A stretch of 64,000 nt of DNA, from the NCBI GenBank assembly GCA_934045905.1, contig OW203768.1, positions 31,153,060-31,217,059 of the forward strand. Reading direction: 5' to 3'. Source of the stretch: Leuctra nigra (taxonomy: Eukaryota; Arthropoda; Insecta; Plecoptera; Leuctridae). The position numbers and the translations under genes were made by a program. The notes under the pieces were generated by a model that had not been told where the DNA came from, did not search any database, and was given only the letters and a program-made list of their open reading frames with translations. This document shows, piece by piece, positions 41,375 through 42,859 of this stretch (within the stretch, counting starts at the first letter, position 1; each line of letters begins with the position of its first letter).

Positions 41375-42859
41375 TCATCAGGCGCCATTAAAGTTTCCTT
41401 TCTGGATACTTGCAACCGTTTGGCATTGATTTTTACTCTTTTCCTGTTTTATTAATAATTGTTTGGATTATTTTATATTATATTTAAGATTTTGTTTATC
41501 CATTTTGGGAAGTTTTATTCTCACCTACTTATATAAAATAAAATAAAAACTTAAAGAAAGGAAATATTATTTTATGAAATATGTAACAAAGGAAAACAAC
41601 TTTTCTAATTCTCAGTATTGAATATACCGAAAGTAGATAAGCAACACTTATCTTTGGCAACACCTTGAAAATGTCAAGGTTTCAGAACAAAATCACGGTC
41701 AAGACCAAAGCGTGTTTCACCTTCTGTGATAAGGCAATTTATAGTTTAGTGTTTATAGTTTTAGTAATAATTTGAAATCATTGAGACTATAAAAGACTTT
41801 ACATCAAAATAAATCTTCTCACAGTGGTACTTGTCATTCGTGGGCGGTAGAACCACCCCAGCCATTATACCATAATAAGCCATAATAACAGCGTAAAAGA
41901 ATATACTTATCGCCATAAAAAACATATTAACAGTTTCTTAATAATGATAAATTTCACGTGTTGTAAAATATCTTATATTTGAGTTAGTCCCCCAGACAAA
42001 ACAATTTCACGAACTCTAACCTATATTAAAAAATGTAAAAACCTATCAAAATTCGGCCATTCTGCTTCTAAAGGAATTACCGAGTTAATTCCGGCGAATC
42101 GAAGCGTCTGACAGAAAAAATTGTTTCCGCCTTATTTTATACCTCTCCGCATCTAGGGTAAAAATATCAGACCTTCAGGTGTCACAGATTCGTCACAAAT
42201 TAGAAAATGAACTAAAATTATCTCCGTTAATAAAGACCAATTCCTTAGCCTTTAGACTCAAAAGGTCCACAAAAACACATTTTTGTTGGCTGTCGAATTA
42301 CAACAAAACAACGAGTTGGCTAAGTGGTAACGCTCTGAACTTGTATTCCGGAGGCCCGGGTTCGATTCCCGCGGCCGTCCTATCTGACTGGGGTTTTTTC
42401 GTGGTATTCCCTCAGTCGACAGGCAAATGCTGGGAAGGTACCCTACTATTGGCCACGACCGTCTCCTTCCCCACCTACCATCCTTTCCTACTCTTCACCA
42501 TCATCTTCCAATCATCATCATAATCATTCATCCGTCGCCATTAGCCTCGCTGCAGAACAGTGCGACGTTAAGCCCAGACAAAAAATGCTGTCGAATTGTA
42601 AAAAAAAAACTATCAGTACAAGACTTAATAATTTCATATTTATTCAAATCTACTGAAATTCCTACCACCATTCTCCGTATAATCAATGGATTATGTAGTT
42701 ACCTGTCCGCCGACCATCCCTTGCTTGAGCCTCAACAGATCCGTGTGTGACCACGGACTCTTGGACCACGGCGTGATGGACTTGAGGTCGGAGTTGAAGT
42801 TGAACTCTCGGAGTTGGTTGTGCACGAACTTGCGGATGTTCCACGGCAGGTCGTTGTGT
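810..42859 (-). CDS. Membrane dipeptidase (M19) gene, partial, six exons joined
   Basis: The family hydrolyses dipeptides with a binuclear zinc centre; animal members are usually secreted or GPI-anchored ectoenzymes. Six exons join in consistent phase: 42703-42859 (starts with the third base of a codon, ends in phase 0), 19969-20101, 9419-9569, 7333-7402, 2976-3152 and 810-894. Together they give about 256 residues of a protein usually near 400. All five zinc ligands of the human renal enzyme have counterparts: His and Asp in HNDLPW, Glu in GVEGGHS, His in VDLSHAS and His in IFSHSS. The substrate-binding His is in LTHTCNTPW. The exon with the signal peptide, ending in a split Gly codon, was not found upstream of 42859. 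The C-terminal exons lie past position 1. Introns are large (up to 22.6 kb), and the largest holds two opposite-strand genes. I am confident of the family; substrate and anchoring cannot be judged. Confidence 0.93.
895..2975. other. Dipeptidase intron, no feature seen
   Basis: Unique-looking AT-rich intron between exons E and F. The short open frames here have no recognisable protein motif. Confidence 0.5.
2976..3152 (-). CDS. Dipeptidase exon E (two zinc-binding His motifs)
   Basis: Exactly 59 codons in phase 0, beginning [19 protein letters not shown] and ending [10 protein letters not shown]. The His residues in VDLSHAS and APVIFSHSS match the last two zinc ligands of the family, and RNVPDD is a conserved family signature. 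The acceptor is ACATCTGCAG above 3152; the donor GTAAGTATT, a strong consensus site, lies below 2976. Confidence 0.95.
3794..6153 (+). mobile_element. Hairpin-ended foldback element, copy 1
   Basis: Non-coding repeat in the intron between exons D and E. In order it has: a foldback unit (3794-4926) with arms of about 230 bp; about five tandem modules of 120-155 bp, each with TGACGTCACTTCCGG or a close variant (5113, 5265, 5420, 5565, 5688); a conserved block ending in CAGCCGTTTAGGCTGTGG; a short ATC-rich microsatellite near 5840; a block shared with the other copies; and the terminal hairpin GTGGAGCGACCGCTCCAC (6131-6148) followed by CTAGAT. No open frame is recognisable, so it is non-autonomous. 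The hairpin next to CTAG recalls Helitron/Helentron 3' ends, but this class assignment is inference. Confidence 0.75.
6190..6272 (-). repeat. tRNA-like SINE head or tRNA pseudogene
   Basis: On the minus strand it reads TAGCTCAGTTGGTAGAGCAC, an excellent tRNA A box and D arm, then an anticodon-arm-like stretch and TTCGAGCCCGGG, a B-box-like segment with a poor T stem. It ends in an ATC-rich tail. A functional cloverleaf cannot be drawn, so it is a pseudogene or SINE head. It sits immediately beyond the hairpin end of the foldback element at 6153. Confidence 0.65.
6273..7332. other. Intron, nothing recognised
   Basis: AT-rich dipeptidase intron between exons D and E, without recognised genes or repeats. 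Confidence 0.5.
7333..7402 (-). CDS. Dipeptidase exon D (GLTDFGK segment)
   Basis: A 70-nt exon: one base closes the Trp codon of exon C, then 23 codons begin ADSSSVEHR and end GGLTDFGK. This is the ADNW...GLT.FG stretch of the family that links the CNTPW and VDLSH motifs. The acceptor is TTTCTTCCAG above 7402; the donor is GTAATAATG below 7333. It is too short to stand out as an open frame and was found by looking for the missing phase between exons C and E. Confidence 0.9.
7403..9140. other. Intron; one old interspersed repeat
   Basis: Intron between exons C and D. About 8270-8530 resembles the family at 58.5 and 61.0 kb (phrases such as ATTTTGAGACAATCGGACAA with a following CCGTTTT), but it is diverged. 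Nothing else is recognised. Confidence 0.4.
9150..9425 (-). repeat. Minisatellite of 5' splice-site units, about 41 bp x 7
   Basis: The plus-strand phrase CACTCACCAGGGTGT recurs seven times (one copy has CTCATCAGGG), with GTAAAGACAAGG-like spacers. On the gene strand each unit carries CCCTGGTGAGTG, the exon C donor. The copy at 9411-9425 is the authentic exon end; the others lie in the following intron. Period varies slightly, near 41 bp. Confidence 0.9.
9419..9569 (-). CDS. Dipeptidase exon C (GVEGGHS zinc ligand)
   Basis: After two bases closing a Glu codon it reads [19 protein letters not shown] and ends in [11 protein letters not shown], the last codon split as TG|G. Glu of GVEGGHS bridges the two zincs in the family; His of LTHTC is the substrate-binding His. 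The acceptor is TCATCCTCAG above 9569; the donor GTGAGTGT lies below 9419. The donor region is repeated about seven times downstream (to about 9150). A SINE sits about 50 bp upstream of the acceptor. Confidence 0.94.
9621..9885 (+). mobile_element. tRNA-derived SINE, copy 1
   Basis: The head has a Pol III A box (TGGCTGAGTGGTAACGC) and B box (GGGTTCGATTCCC). The body has CCTCAGTCAACAGGCAAATT and GGGAAGGTACCCTACTAATA, ending ATCATTCATCCGTCG and CTGCAGAACAGTG. It is nearly the same as the copy at 42312-42580. Its last bases are lost, and the hairpin-ended element at 9915 follows closely. Confidence 0.85.
9915..10606 (-). mobile_element. Hairpin-ended foldback element, copy 2 (truncated)
   Basis: Begins ATCTAG plus the hairpin GTGGAGCGGTCGCTCCAC (9920-9937), then the conserved terminal block, a pure AAT microsatellite (about 10191-10229), the block around GCCACAGCCTAAACGGCTG, and two modules with TGACGTCA (10388, 10510). 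It stops where the next copy starts at 10607, so the two lie head to tail. Confidence 0.75.
10607..13135 (-). mobile_element. Hairpin-ended foldback element, copy 3, two foldback units
   Basis: Starts ATCTAG and the hairpin at 10612-10629 and has the same order as copy 1 reversed. The microsatellite is an AGT run (about 10894-10922) at the same position. At least seven modules follow, with CCGGAAGTGACGTCAT or decayed forms, then two foldback units: 12071-12482 and 12746-13135. The block between them is another decayed module (GCCGCCATTTTGAAAACCGG). The second foldback unit may mark a tandem or nested copy. Confidence 0.75.
13136..16427. other. Intron; one old interspersed repeat
   Basis: Part of the intron between dipeptidase exons B and C. 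About 14170-14425 is a diverged copy of the family seen at 26.8, 58.5 and 61.0 kb. The rest is AT-rich without recognisable coding or structure. Confidence 0.4.
16428..16680 (+). repeat. Interspersed repeat family R, uninterrupted copy
   Basis: About 250 bp starting GTACCTCAG and ending near ACCTCCGAGATAC, so its ends are weakly inverted. It aligns with 32348-32760 and, reversed, with 49775-49930. At 16542-16544 it has an unfilled TAA where the copy at 32 kb carries a small inverted-repeat element. Confidence 0.7.
17700..18996 (+). mobile_element. Hairpin-ended foldback element, decayed copy 4
   Basis: Contains a decayed foldback unit (about 17840-18198) with CACTCCGTGTAAAAATACC and GCCAAGTCTCTTCAACTAC, and a far end resembling the terminal block (18825-18996, ending CGGCTTGGCTGGCGTGAGGC). 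The region between is not clearly alignable by eye. A short LINE fragment is inserted in the foldback unit. Confidence 0.55.
17989..18113 (+). mobile_element. 5'-truncated LINE fragment with 9-bp target duplication
   Basis: Insert of 125 bp flanked by direct repeats TCAGTGCGG (17980-17988 and 18114-18122). Removing it restores the foldback arm, which reads CAGTGCAGAATTTTTAG in sister units. The insert encodes the last 35 codons of a reverse-transcriptase polyprotein, [12 protein letters not shown] then [17 protein letters not shown], ending TGA at 18094-18096. The His/Cys pattern is the C-terminal zinc-binding tail common in LINE ORF2 proteins. Only a short 3' UTR follows. Confidence 0.8.
18997..19968. 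other. Intron with paired RFX-like sites
   Basis: AT-rich intron between exons B and C. The only feature noted is a pair of CCATGGCAAC sites near 19551-19585, listed separately. Confidence 0.4.
19551..19564. promoter_or_regulatory. X-box-like (RFX) palindrome, tentative
   Basis: ATTGCCATGGCAAC differs by one base from the ideal RFX X-box GTTGCCATGGCAAC. A half-matching CACCATGGCAAC follows about 20 bp on. No nearby promoter on either strand was identified, so function is open. Confidence 0.3.
19969..20101 (-). CDS. Dipeptidase exon B (FWAAYVPC segment)
   Basis: Starts [12 protein letters not shown] in phase 0, directly following GGQ of exon A as in the family, and runs through [17 protein letters not shown] to SSAT plus one base. 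The acceptor is GTGTTACAG above 20101; the donor is GTAGGTGG below 19969. The leftover G joins AG of exon C to make a Glu codon. A 77-bp segment including its 3' splice site and first 38 nt is tandemly duplicated just upstream (20141-20217). Confidence 0.94.
20064..20217 (-). repeat. 77-bp tandem duplication over exon B 3' splice site
   Basis: Positions 20064-20140 and 20141-20217 are nearly identical (they differ at ATCACACATC versus ATCACGCATG). Each holds the exon B acceptor and its first 38 nt. The copy nearer 20064 is continuous with the exon; the other is an upstream decoy. Confidence 0.93.
20218..22082. other. Intergenic/intronic, with repeat and hairpin
   Basis: Upstream of the LRR gene. 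It holds a direct-repeat segment (about 20960-21200) that matches 24640-24815 downstream of that gene, and a 100-nt hairpin (21263-21362). An acceptor-like TTCATTTGACAG ends at 22055, so a 5'-UTR intron of the LRR gene is possible. Confidence 0.45.
21263..21362. ncRNA. 100-nt hairpin with symmetric internal loops
   Basis: Helices CTA/TAG, GGTCGG/CCGACC, GACAGGC/GCCTGTC, TGAACCC/GGGTTCA and TAGCAT/ATGCTA are separated by strictly equal internal loops (1/1, 1/1, 5/5 and 4/4 nt) and closed by a loop of about 20 nt. It could be an imperfect palindromic element or a small-RNA precursor. The call as RNA is tentative. Confidence 0.35.
22083..23345 (+). pseudogene. Secreted leucine-rich-repeat protein, one in-frame stop
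   Basis: ATG at 22083 opens [17 protein letters not shown], a signal peptide. Cys- and Asn-rich sequence with several N-glycosylation sites follows, then about ten LRRs of the LxxLxLxxNxL type (from [11 protein letters not shown] to [11 protein letters not shown]). The end, NNPWKC through DYESVFKC, resembles an LRR C-terminal cap, and there is no membrane segment. A single TAA at 22437-22439 interrupts the frame between the first and second repeats; the frame and repeat spacing are otherwise intact. It may be a recent pseudogene, a null allele, a sequencing error or a readthrough codon. Possible polyadenylation signals AATAAA lie at 23647 and about 23685. The coding part has no intron, and the gene lies within a dipeptidase intron on the opposite strand. 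Confidence 0.85.
23395..23577. mobile_element. Small inverted-repeat element in LRR gene 3' region
   Basis: About 183 bp, GC-rich against AT-rich surroundings, with imperfect termini of about 29 bp beginning GCTGCAAACA and ending TGTTTGCAGC. The interior includes the palindrome CGGCGTTCGAACGCCG. No clear target duplication was seen. It lies between the LRR stop codon and its possible poly(A) signals. Confidence 0.6.
23712..23940. mobile_element. Foldback element with hammerhead-like core in both arms
   Basis: Perfect 36-bp terminal inverted repeats (23712-23747 and 23905-23940, beginning TGCAACTAGTGG). Both arms then carry the inverted phrase CTGAAGATGGCAG ... CTGCCGAAACG. The right arm holds an extra 33 bp (23872-23904) missing from the left. 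No coding capacity. Confidence 0.8.
23941..25147. other. Intron with GC-rich island and direct repeat
   Basis: Contains a strikingly G-rich block (about 24225-24480) with runs of up to ten or more G in an otherwise AT-rich region, and about 24640-24815, which matches 20960-21200. Open frames in the G-rich block are compositional and are not called as genes. Confidence 0.4.
25148..25808. mobile_element. hAT-like non-autonomous element, decayed
   Basis: Imperfect termini CAAGGGCAGATCTA (left) and, inverted on the right, CAGGGGCGGATCCA, the common hAT-type start. Long G runs (about 16 and 14) lie just inside each end. No transposase is visible and no 8-bp target duplication could be matched, so the boundaries are approximate. 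Confidence 0.5.
26441..26764. mobile_element. MITE with AATATCGAAACAGAGAACAC termini
   Basis: About 324 bp. Inverted ends AATATCGAAACAGAGAACAC extend about 27 bp, and a second inner inverted pair (TAGGACGATTGTTATGA near 26536 and its complement near 26655) lies inside. No protein or clear target duplication. Confidence 0.7.
26820..27095 (+). repeat. Interspersed repeat family Q, copy
   Basis: Shares phrases such as TGCAAAATTTCAGATCGATT and a following GGTTG with the copies at 59131 and 61870. Non-coding. Confidence 0.55.
27096..28530. other. Region upstream of the Kazal gene
   Basis: AT-rich sequence before the start codon at 28531. It should contain the promoter and 5' UTR, but I cannot point to a convincing TATA box or initiator. 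Confidence 0.4.
28531..28558 (+). CDS. Kazal/repeat protein, exon 1 (signal peptide start)
   Basis: ATG at 28531 opens MKTFVLLVL and a split Gly codon, before the strong donor GTAAGTC. With exon 2 it forms the signal peptide [19 protein letters not shown]. It is only 28 nt and was recognised by reading back from exon 2. Phase fits exactly (G|GT). Confidence 0.85.
28948..29071. repeat. Left arm of inverted duplication around a LINE
   Basis: Its reverse complement matches 31519-31641 over about 120 bp with small differences (shared phrase AATTAACAATTACATTGGTA, then AAAGATA). The two arms enclose the LINE remnant in Kazal gene intron 1. Confidence 0.8.
29086..29154. repeat. 23-bp palindrome arms at LINE 5' edge
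   Basis: TTTTGTCCTACAGACGTTTA with a following GTG is followed, after 23 bp, by its exact reverse complement. It lies where LINE-like sequence begins, so it may be a 5'-junction inversion. Confidence 0.7.
29155..31515 (+). mobile_element. CR1/Jockey-type LINE remnant, 5'-truncated and frameshifted
   Basis: Open segments encode successive parts of one reverse transcriptase: KPWIT-like start near 29250, [20 protein letters not shown] (29676-30164), a frameshift, then [20 protein letters not shown] and LFADDTN (30217-30570), and a C-terminal tail with YNALPHKIK and YSIEEFL (about 31130-31250). The endonuclease is missing. The 3' end is an ACTA-rich tail after AATAAACTT. It lies in intron 1 of the Kazal gene in the same orientation. 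Stops and shifts mean it is dead. Confidence 0.88.
31519..31641. repeat. Right arm of inverted duplication around a LINE
   Basis: Reverse-complement partner of 28948-29071. It ends about 55 bp before the exon 2 acceptor of the Kazal gene. Confidence 0.8.
31696..31902 (+). CDS. Kazal/repeat protein, exon 2
   Basis: Acceptor CCGGTTACAG; donor GTGAGCG after 31902. After finishing the signal peptide it encodes a Thr/Pro/Ala linker ([17 protein letters not shown]) and most of a Kazal-like domain: [14 protein letters not shown] then [16 protein letters not shown]. Cysteine spacing is C-x2-C-x7-C-x14-C-x6-C, with the sixth Cys in exon 3. The C3-C4 spacing is longer than in classical inhibitors, but C4-x6-C5 occurs in invertebrate Kazal-like proteins. 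Such domains usually inhibit serine proteases; whether this one does is unknown. Confidence 0.88.
32053..32178. mobile_element. Small foldback MITE (GGTAGTTATTCTATAACTT)
   Basis: 126 bp. Left end GGTAGTTATTCTATAACTTT is mirrored at the right, and inversion continues inward for about 45 bp with mismatches. It lies in Kazal gene intron 2. Its target duplication is not clear. Confidence 0.75.
32348..32760 (+). repeat. Interspersed repeat family R, copy split by a MITE
   Basis: Same family as 16428-16680, with GTACCTCAG-like ends in inverted orientation (GTACCTCAGAG at the right end when reversed). The element at 32470-32616 is inserted in it. Confidence 0.7.
32470..32616. mobile_element. Tourist/PIF-Harbinger-like MITE with TAA duplication
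   Basis: 147 bp with perfect 46-bp inverted termini starting AGCCCGATTTACACGG, flanked by TAA on both sides (32467-32469 and 32617-32619). The homologous repeat at 16.5 kb has a single TAA at this place, an empty site. A 3-bp TAA/TTA duplication is the PIF/Harbinger habit. The perfect termini suggest a young insertion. Confidence 0.88.
32968..33761 (+). CDS. Kazal/repeat protein, exon 3, part before the LINE
   Basis: Acceptor TGATTTCTTTCAG. It completes the Kazal domain (YQLQHNGSC), then encodes low-complexity repeats: Met/Pro-rich sequence, ten decapeptides of the type [10 protein letters not shown], and a 13-residue repeat [13 protein letters not shown]. No membrane segment is seen, so a secreted, extended protein is likely. 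At 33761 a LINE interrupts the exon; as it stands, translation would stop two codons into the LINE (CGG TAA). The frame resumes exactly at 38976. Joining the two pieces gives 503 residues. No close family name can be given beyond the Kazal domain. Confidence 0.88.
33743..33761 (+). repeat. 19-bp target-site duplication, left copy
   Basis: TATAAAACCAATTCAACCG here recurs at 38957-38975 just after the LINE tail. The surrounding exon repeat also contains this phrase in other units, so the match is expected in part. Even so, the exact reading-frame restoration supports a true duplication. Confidence 0.85.
33962..35590 (+). CDS. LINE ORF1, SGNH-hydrolase-like, Pro-rich
   Basis: First ATG in frame at 33962 gives 542 residues; the frame is open further upstream to 33764. 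It contains an SGNH/GDSL-like domain: block [10 protein letters not shown] (about residues 133-141, with a catalytic-type Asp-Ser-His), block III IGGTNNF (about 196-202) and block V GLHLNKRG (about 283-290). A run of about 19 prolines follows (near 312-330), then an acidic, Thr/Pro-rich region and a basic C-terminus. ORF1 proteins with esterase domains occur in CR1-type LINEs, where they are thought to help bind nucleic acid or membranes. It ends with TGA followed by C. Confidence 0.85.
   Translation: MRATAEKLHQNTAEALHRLQTQKYQAGISIQGELDNTTRIPEETNARIRELKSKNGERVAKTALSARMSQWRKPLPTEPTPQTALPARYSSTEPPPRQQQLPADLPLQVLVQQQRKNTVSPTVTKQIQNVKILADSHGRGMCREVYRLTSRNEARIQTKIKCTSFFKPSAPFEEVAMELHSGNSTEEGEKNIIILIGGTNNFSTNSENNIKTSLDKIANSNPKHCIMITNILQRYDIEGTEQRNNNINITNENIKLQIENYNNPFIKFITTDNITRRDYTGQGLHLNKRGKTKLAKSIIKHVQEYKKNSNSPAPPPPPPPPPPPPPPPPPPQTTHSSQTSSPAQSQITCWLTRPGKMIELICALEKMKLPPPLPPYNKEAPTTLSSNTSPDTSLLYVELTSEPAASRICSVEVATQTISLSPTVVQCHCLWTTPYTSGLNDSAAASEWTTADIRGLSDPVETVQTPDTAEEPVLETVQTPGSTTTEEEPAVADKQPTNQGRRRQPLRSSKSKHSVNDGHLAASPVAPRRSTRTSKHTQRLNL
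35591..38611 (+). CDS. LINE ORF2, endonuclease and reverse transcriptase, no AUG start
   Basis: The frame is continuous with ORF1 after TGA at 35588-35590. It runs through 28 linker codons into the AP-like endonuclease ([28 protein letters not shown]), then the reverse transcriptase ([66 protein letters not shown] at about 37739) and a thumb/C-terminal region. No ATG occurs in this frame before the endonuclease domain, so translation may depend on readthrough of the TGA or on reinitiation without AUG. From CTT at 35678 onward it is intact over 977 codons. Confidence 0.88.
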   Translation, partial: RQGSTSINGSTTKKHINLSLQVQGNYGKLLHIGCLNVRSLLSGFDELIDLFSSCDFDIIGLTETWLSPCTPSADISFPGYSFIRLDRAEEDDGVQARTRRGGGVGFFIRDSLKHKIIPQKSKSKKVNQLEQLWISVKIKKKTIALGVCYKPPTANQMCIHSLDGVLSNMSIESDNIILMGDFNVNLISKNPDSTILLDYMDSFALQQVIEEPTRIATTSASTTSSLIDHMYIRDTSTVVDTAVIDTSDILDTRGRRITDHNLISCTLRCARPKKLAKTWSYRDFSKLDPDTFYDHASNIAWSDIHLITSLDEKVELLNQNILTLVNTHVPMKIVKATKPKTPWLTDSLRLMMKKRDSILVKWRRSKEVAHWNTYKQLRNFITGAVQREKKAYIAEELKKCKGDSRLFWSKIKSWGMHSSKNSNDSALPDHLSDPDKINDYYIEAVGHELVSSDALNYYITGTNTPGVTDSKALMFRLSTVSAEDVQKALQDIKSKSAGMDEISVKMLQLCLPHCIDSITHICNESMLNSSFPSLWKEGIVFPLPKVTQPETFKDLRPITLLPILSKVLEKLVAIQLKGYLERNQLLPDSQSGFRKNRSTVTTLLDITDDALSARDSSNVTSLVLLDFSKAFDTLDHKLLLHILAYMGFDSNTVDWFRSYLLDRVQRVRVIKNDTHLLSNPLKPKSGVPQGSVLGPLLFTIYTAKLCEVVQHCKVHTYADDTQVYASFPPADTLSFVQKINEDLEKIRLFATDHGLVLNPSKSSSMLLGSSLQRSRAIQQGFELSLNNCTLPIVDVARNLGLWLDSDMRFEAHVKKICQNAVGKLKALYRFKDLISTPAKLQLSEALILSKLNYCDVIYGPNITKYTSAKLQRIQNCCVRFVLSLRRNDWQHITPFINSMRWLKLENRRKLHTICLVHKLNKSKQPAYLSSKLNYRRNLHGRNLRHKSTLNINHHKTAKYKGSFSYVAATLYNSLPDRIKTINNDVSFKKVAKMFLLDQQGAIVRRG
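38976..39458 (+). CDS. Kazal/repeat protein, exon 3, part after the LINE
   Basis: Continues the frame broken at 33761: [20 protein letters not shown] and about nine more 13-residue units ([13 protein letters not shown] type, degenerating to PMQPVGN). It ends with a basic tail ([17 protein letters not shown]) and TAA at 39456-39458. Possible poly(A) signal AATAAA at 39933. With the LINE in place this piece is separated from the start codon and would not be made as part of the protein unless the LINE were removed from the transcript. Confidence 0.85.
   Translation: MGNNILSDIKPMQPIGNIPSATKPIQPIGNIPSALKPIQPIGNIPSAIKPMQPIGNIPSAIRPTQSIGNIPSAIQPMQLVGNIPSAIKPIQPVGNIPSAIKPMQPIGNISSAIKPIQPIGNIPSAIQPMQPVGNRRVRAIRPLPIKVKPAIIPLPINTQG
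39459..40029 (+). other. Likely Kazal gene 3' UTR and flank
   Basis: AT-rich. It contains AATAAATAAAT near 39933, a plausible cleavage signal. Open frames here show no motif. Confidence 0.4.
40030..40395 (-). mobile_element. LINE 3' fragment, minus strand
   Basis: On the minus strand it reads [13 protein letters not shown], then after a frameshift [20 protein letters not shown] and FKELIRDGC followed by a stop. This is the C-terminal tail typical of CR1-like reverse transcriptases (RH..K then RT..WN.L). A short 3' UTR and an AAATAAAT tail (40033-40066 on the plus strand as TTTA repeats) follow. Confidence 0.82.
41140..41385 (+). mobile_element. SINE-related copy with long ATC tail
   Basis: A-box-like AGTTGGCTCAGGCATCGC, then CTAATATGTCACAACCGCC and CCCACCGTCCATC, which match the body of the SINE at 42.3 kb. 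It ends in 21 uninterrupted TCA units (41311-41373). The polyhistidine frames here are a by-product. Confidence 0.65.
41311..41373. repeat. (TCA)21 microsatellite
   Basis: 63 nt of perfect TCA repeats in the tail of a SINE-like element; likely length-variable. Confidence 0.97.
42312..42580 (+). mobile_element. tRNA-derived SINE, copy 2 (most complete)
   Basis: Head with A box TTGGCTAAGTGGTAACGC and B box GGGTTCGATTCCC; body with CCTCAGTCGACAGGCAAATG, CTGGGAAGGTACCC and CCATCATCTTCC; 3' end CAGAACAGTGCGACGTTAAG. It lies in the dipeptidase intron about 120 bp from exon A. Confidence 0.88.
42703..42859 (-). CDS. Dipeptidase exon A (N-terminal, HxD zinc motif)
   Basis: Translates from [10 protein letters not shown] to GMVGGQ, 52 codons after one leading base that would complete a Gly codon (the family reads DGHNDLPW). 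HND supplies the first two zinc ligands. The 3' splice site is TTTGTCACAG just above 42859; the 5' splice site GTAACTAC follows 42703. The first 82 nt of this exon plus its 3' splice site are repeated 16 more times upstream, to 44898. This copy is the authentic exon because only it continues into the family-like segment [16 protein letters not shown]. Confidence 0.94.

Noticed and set aside
41258..41455. Polyhistidine open frame
   Set aside because: By-product of the (TCA)21 tail of a SINE-like element.
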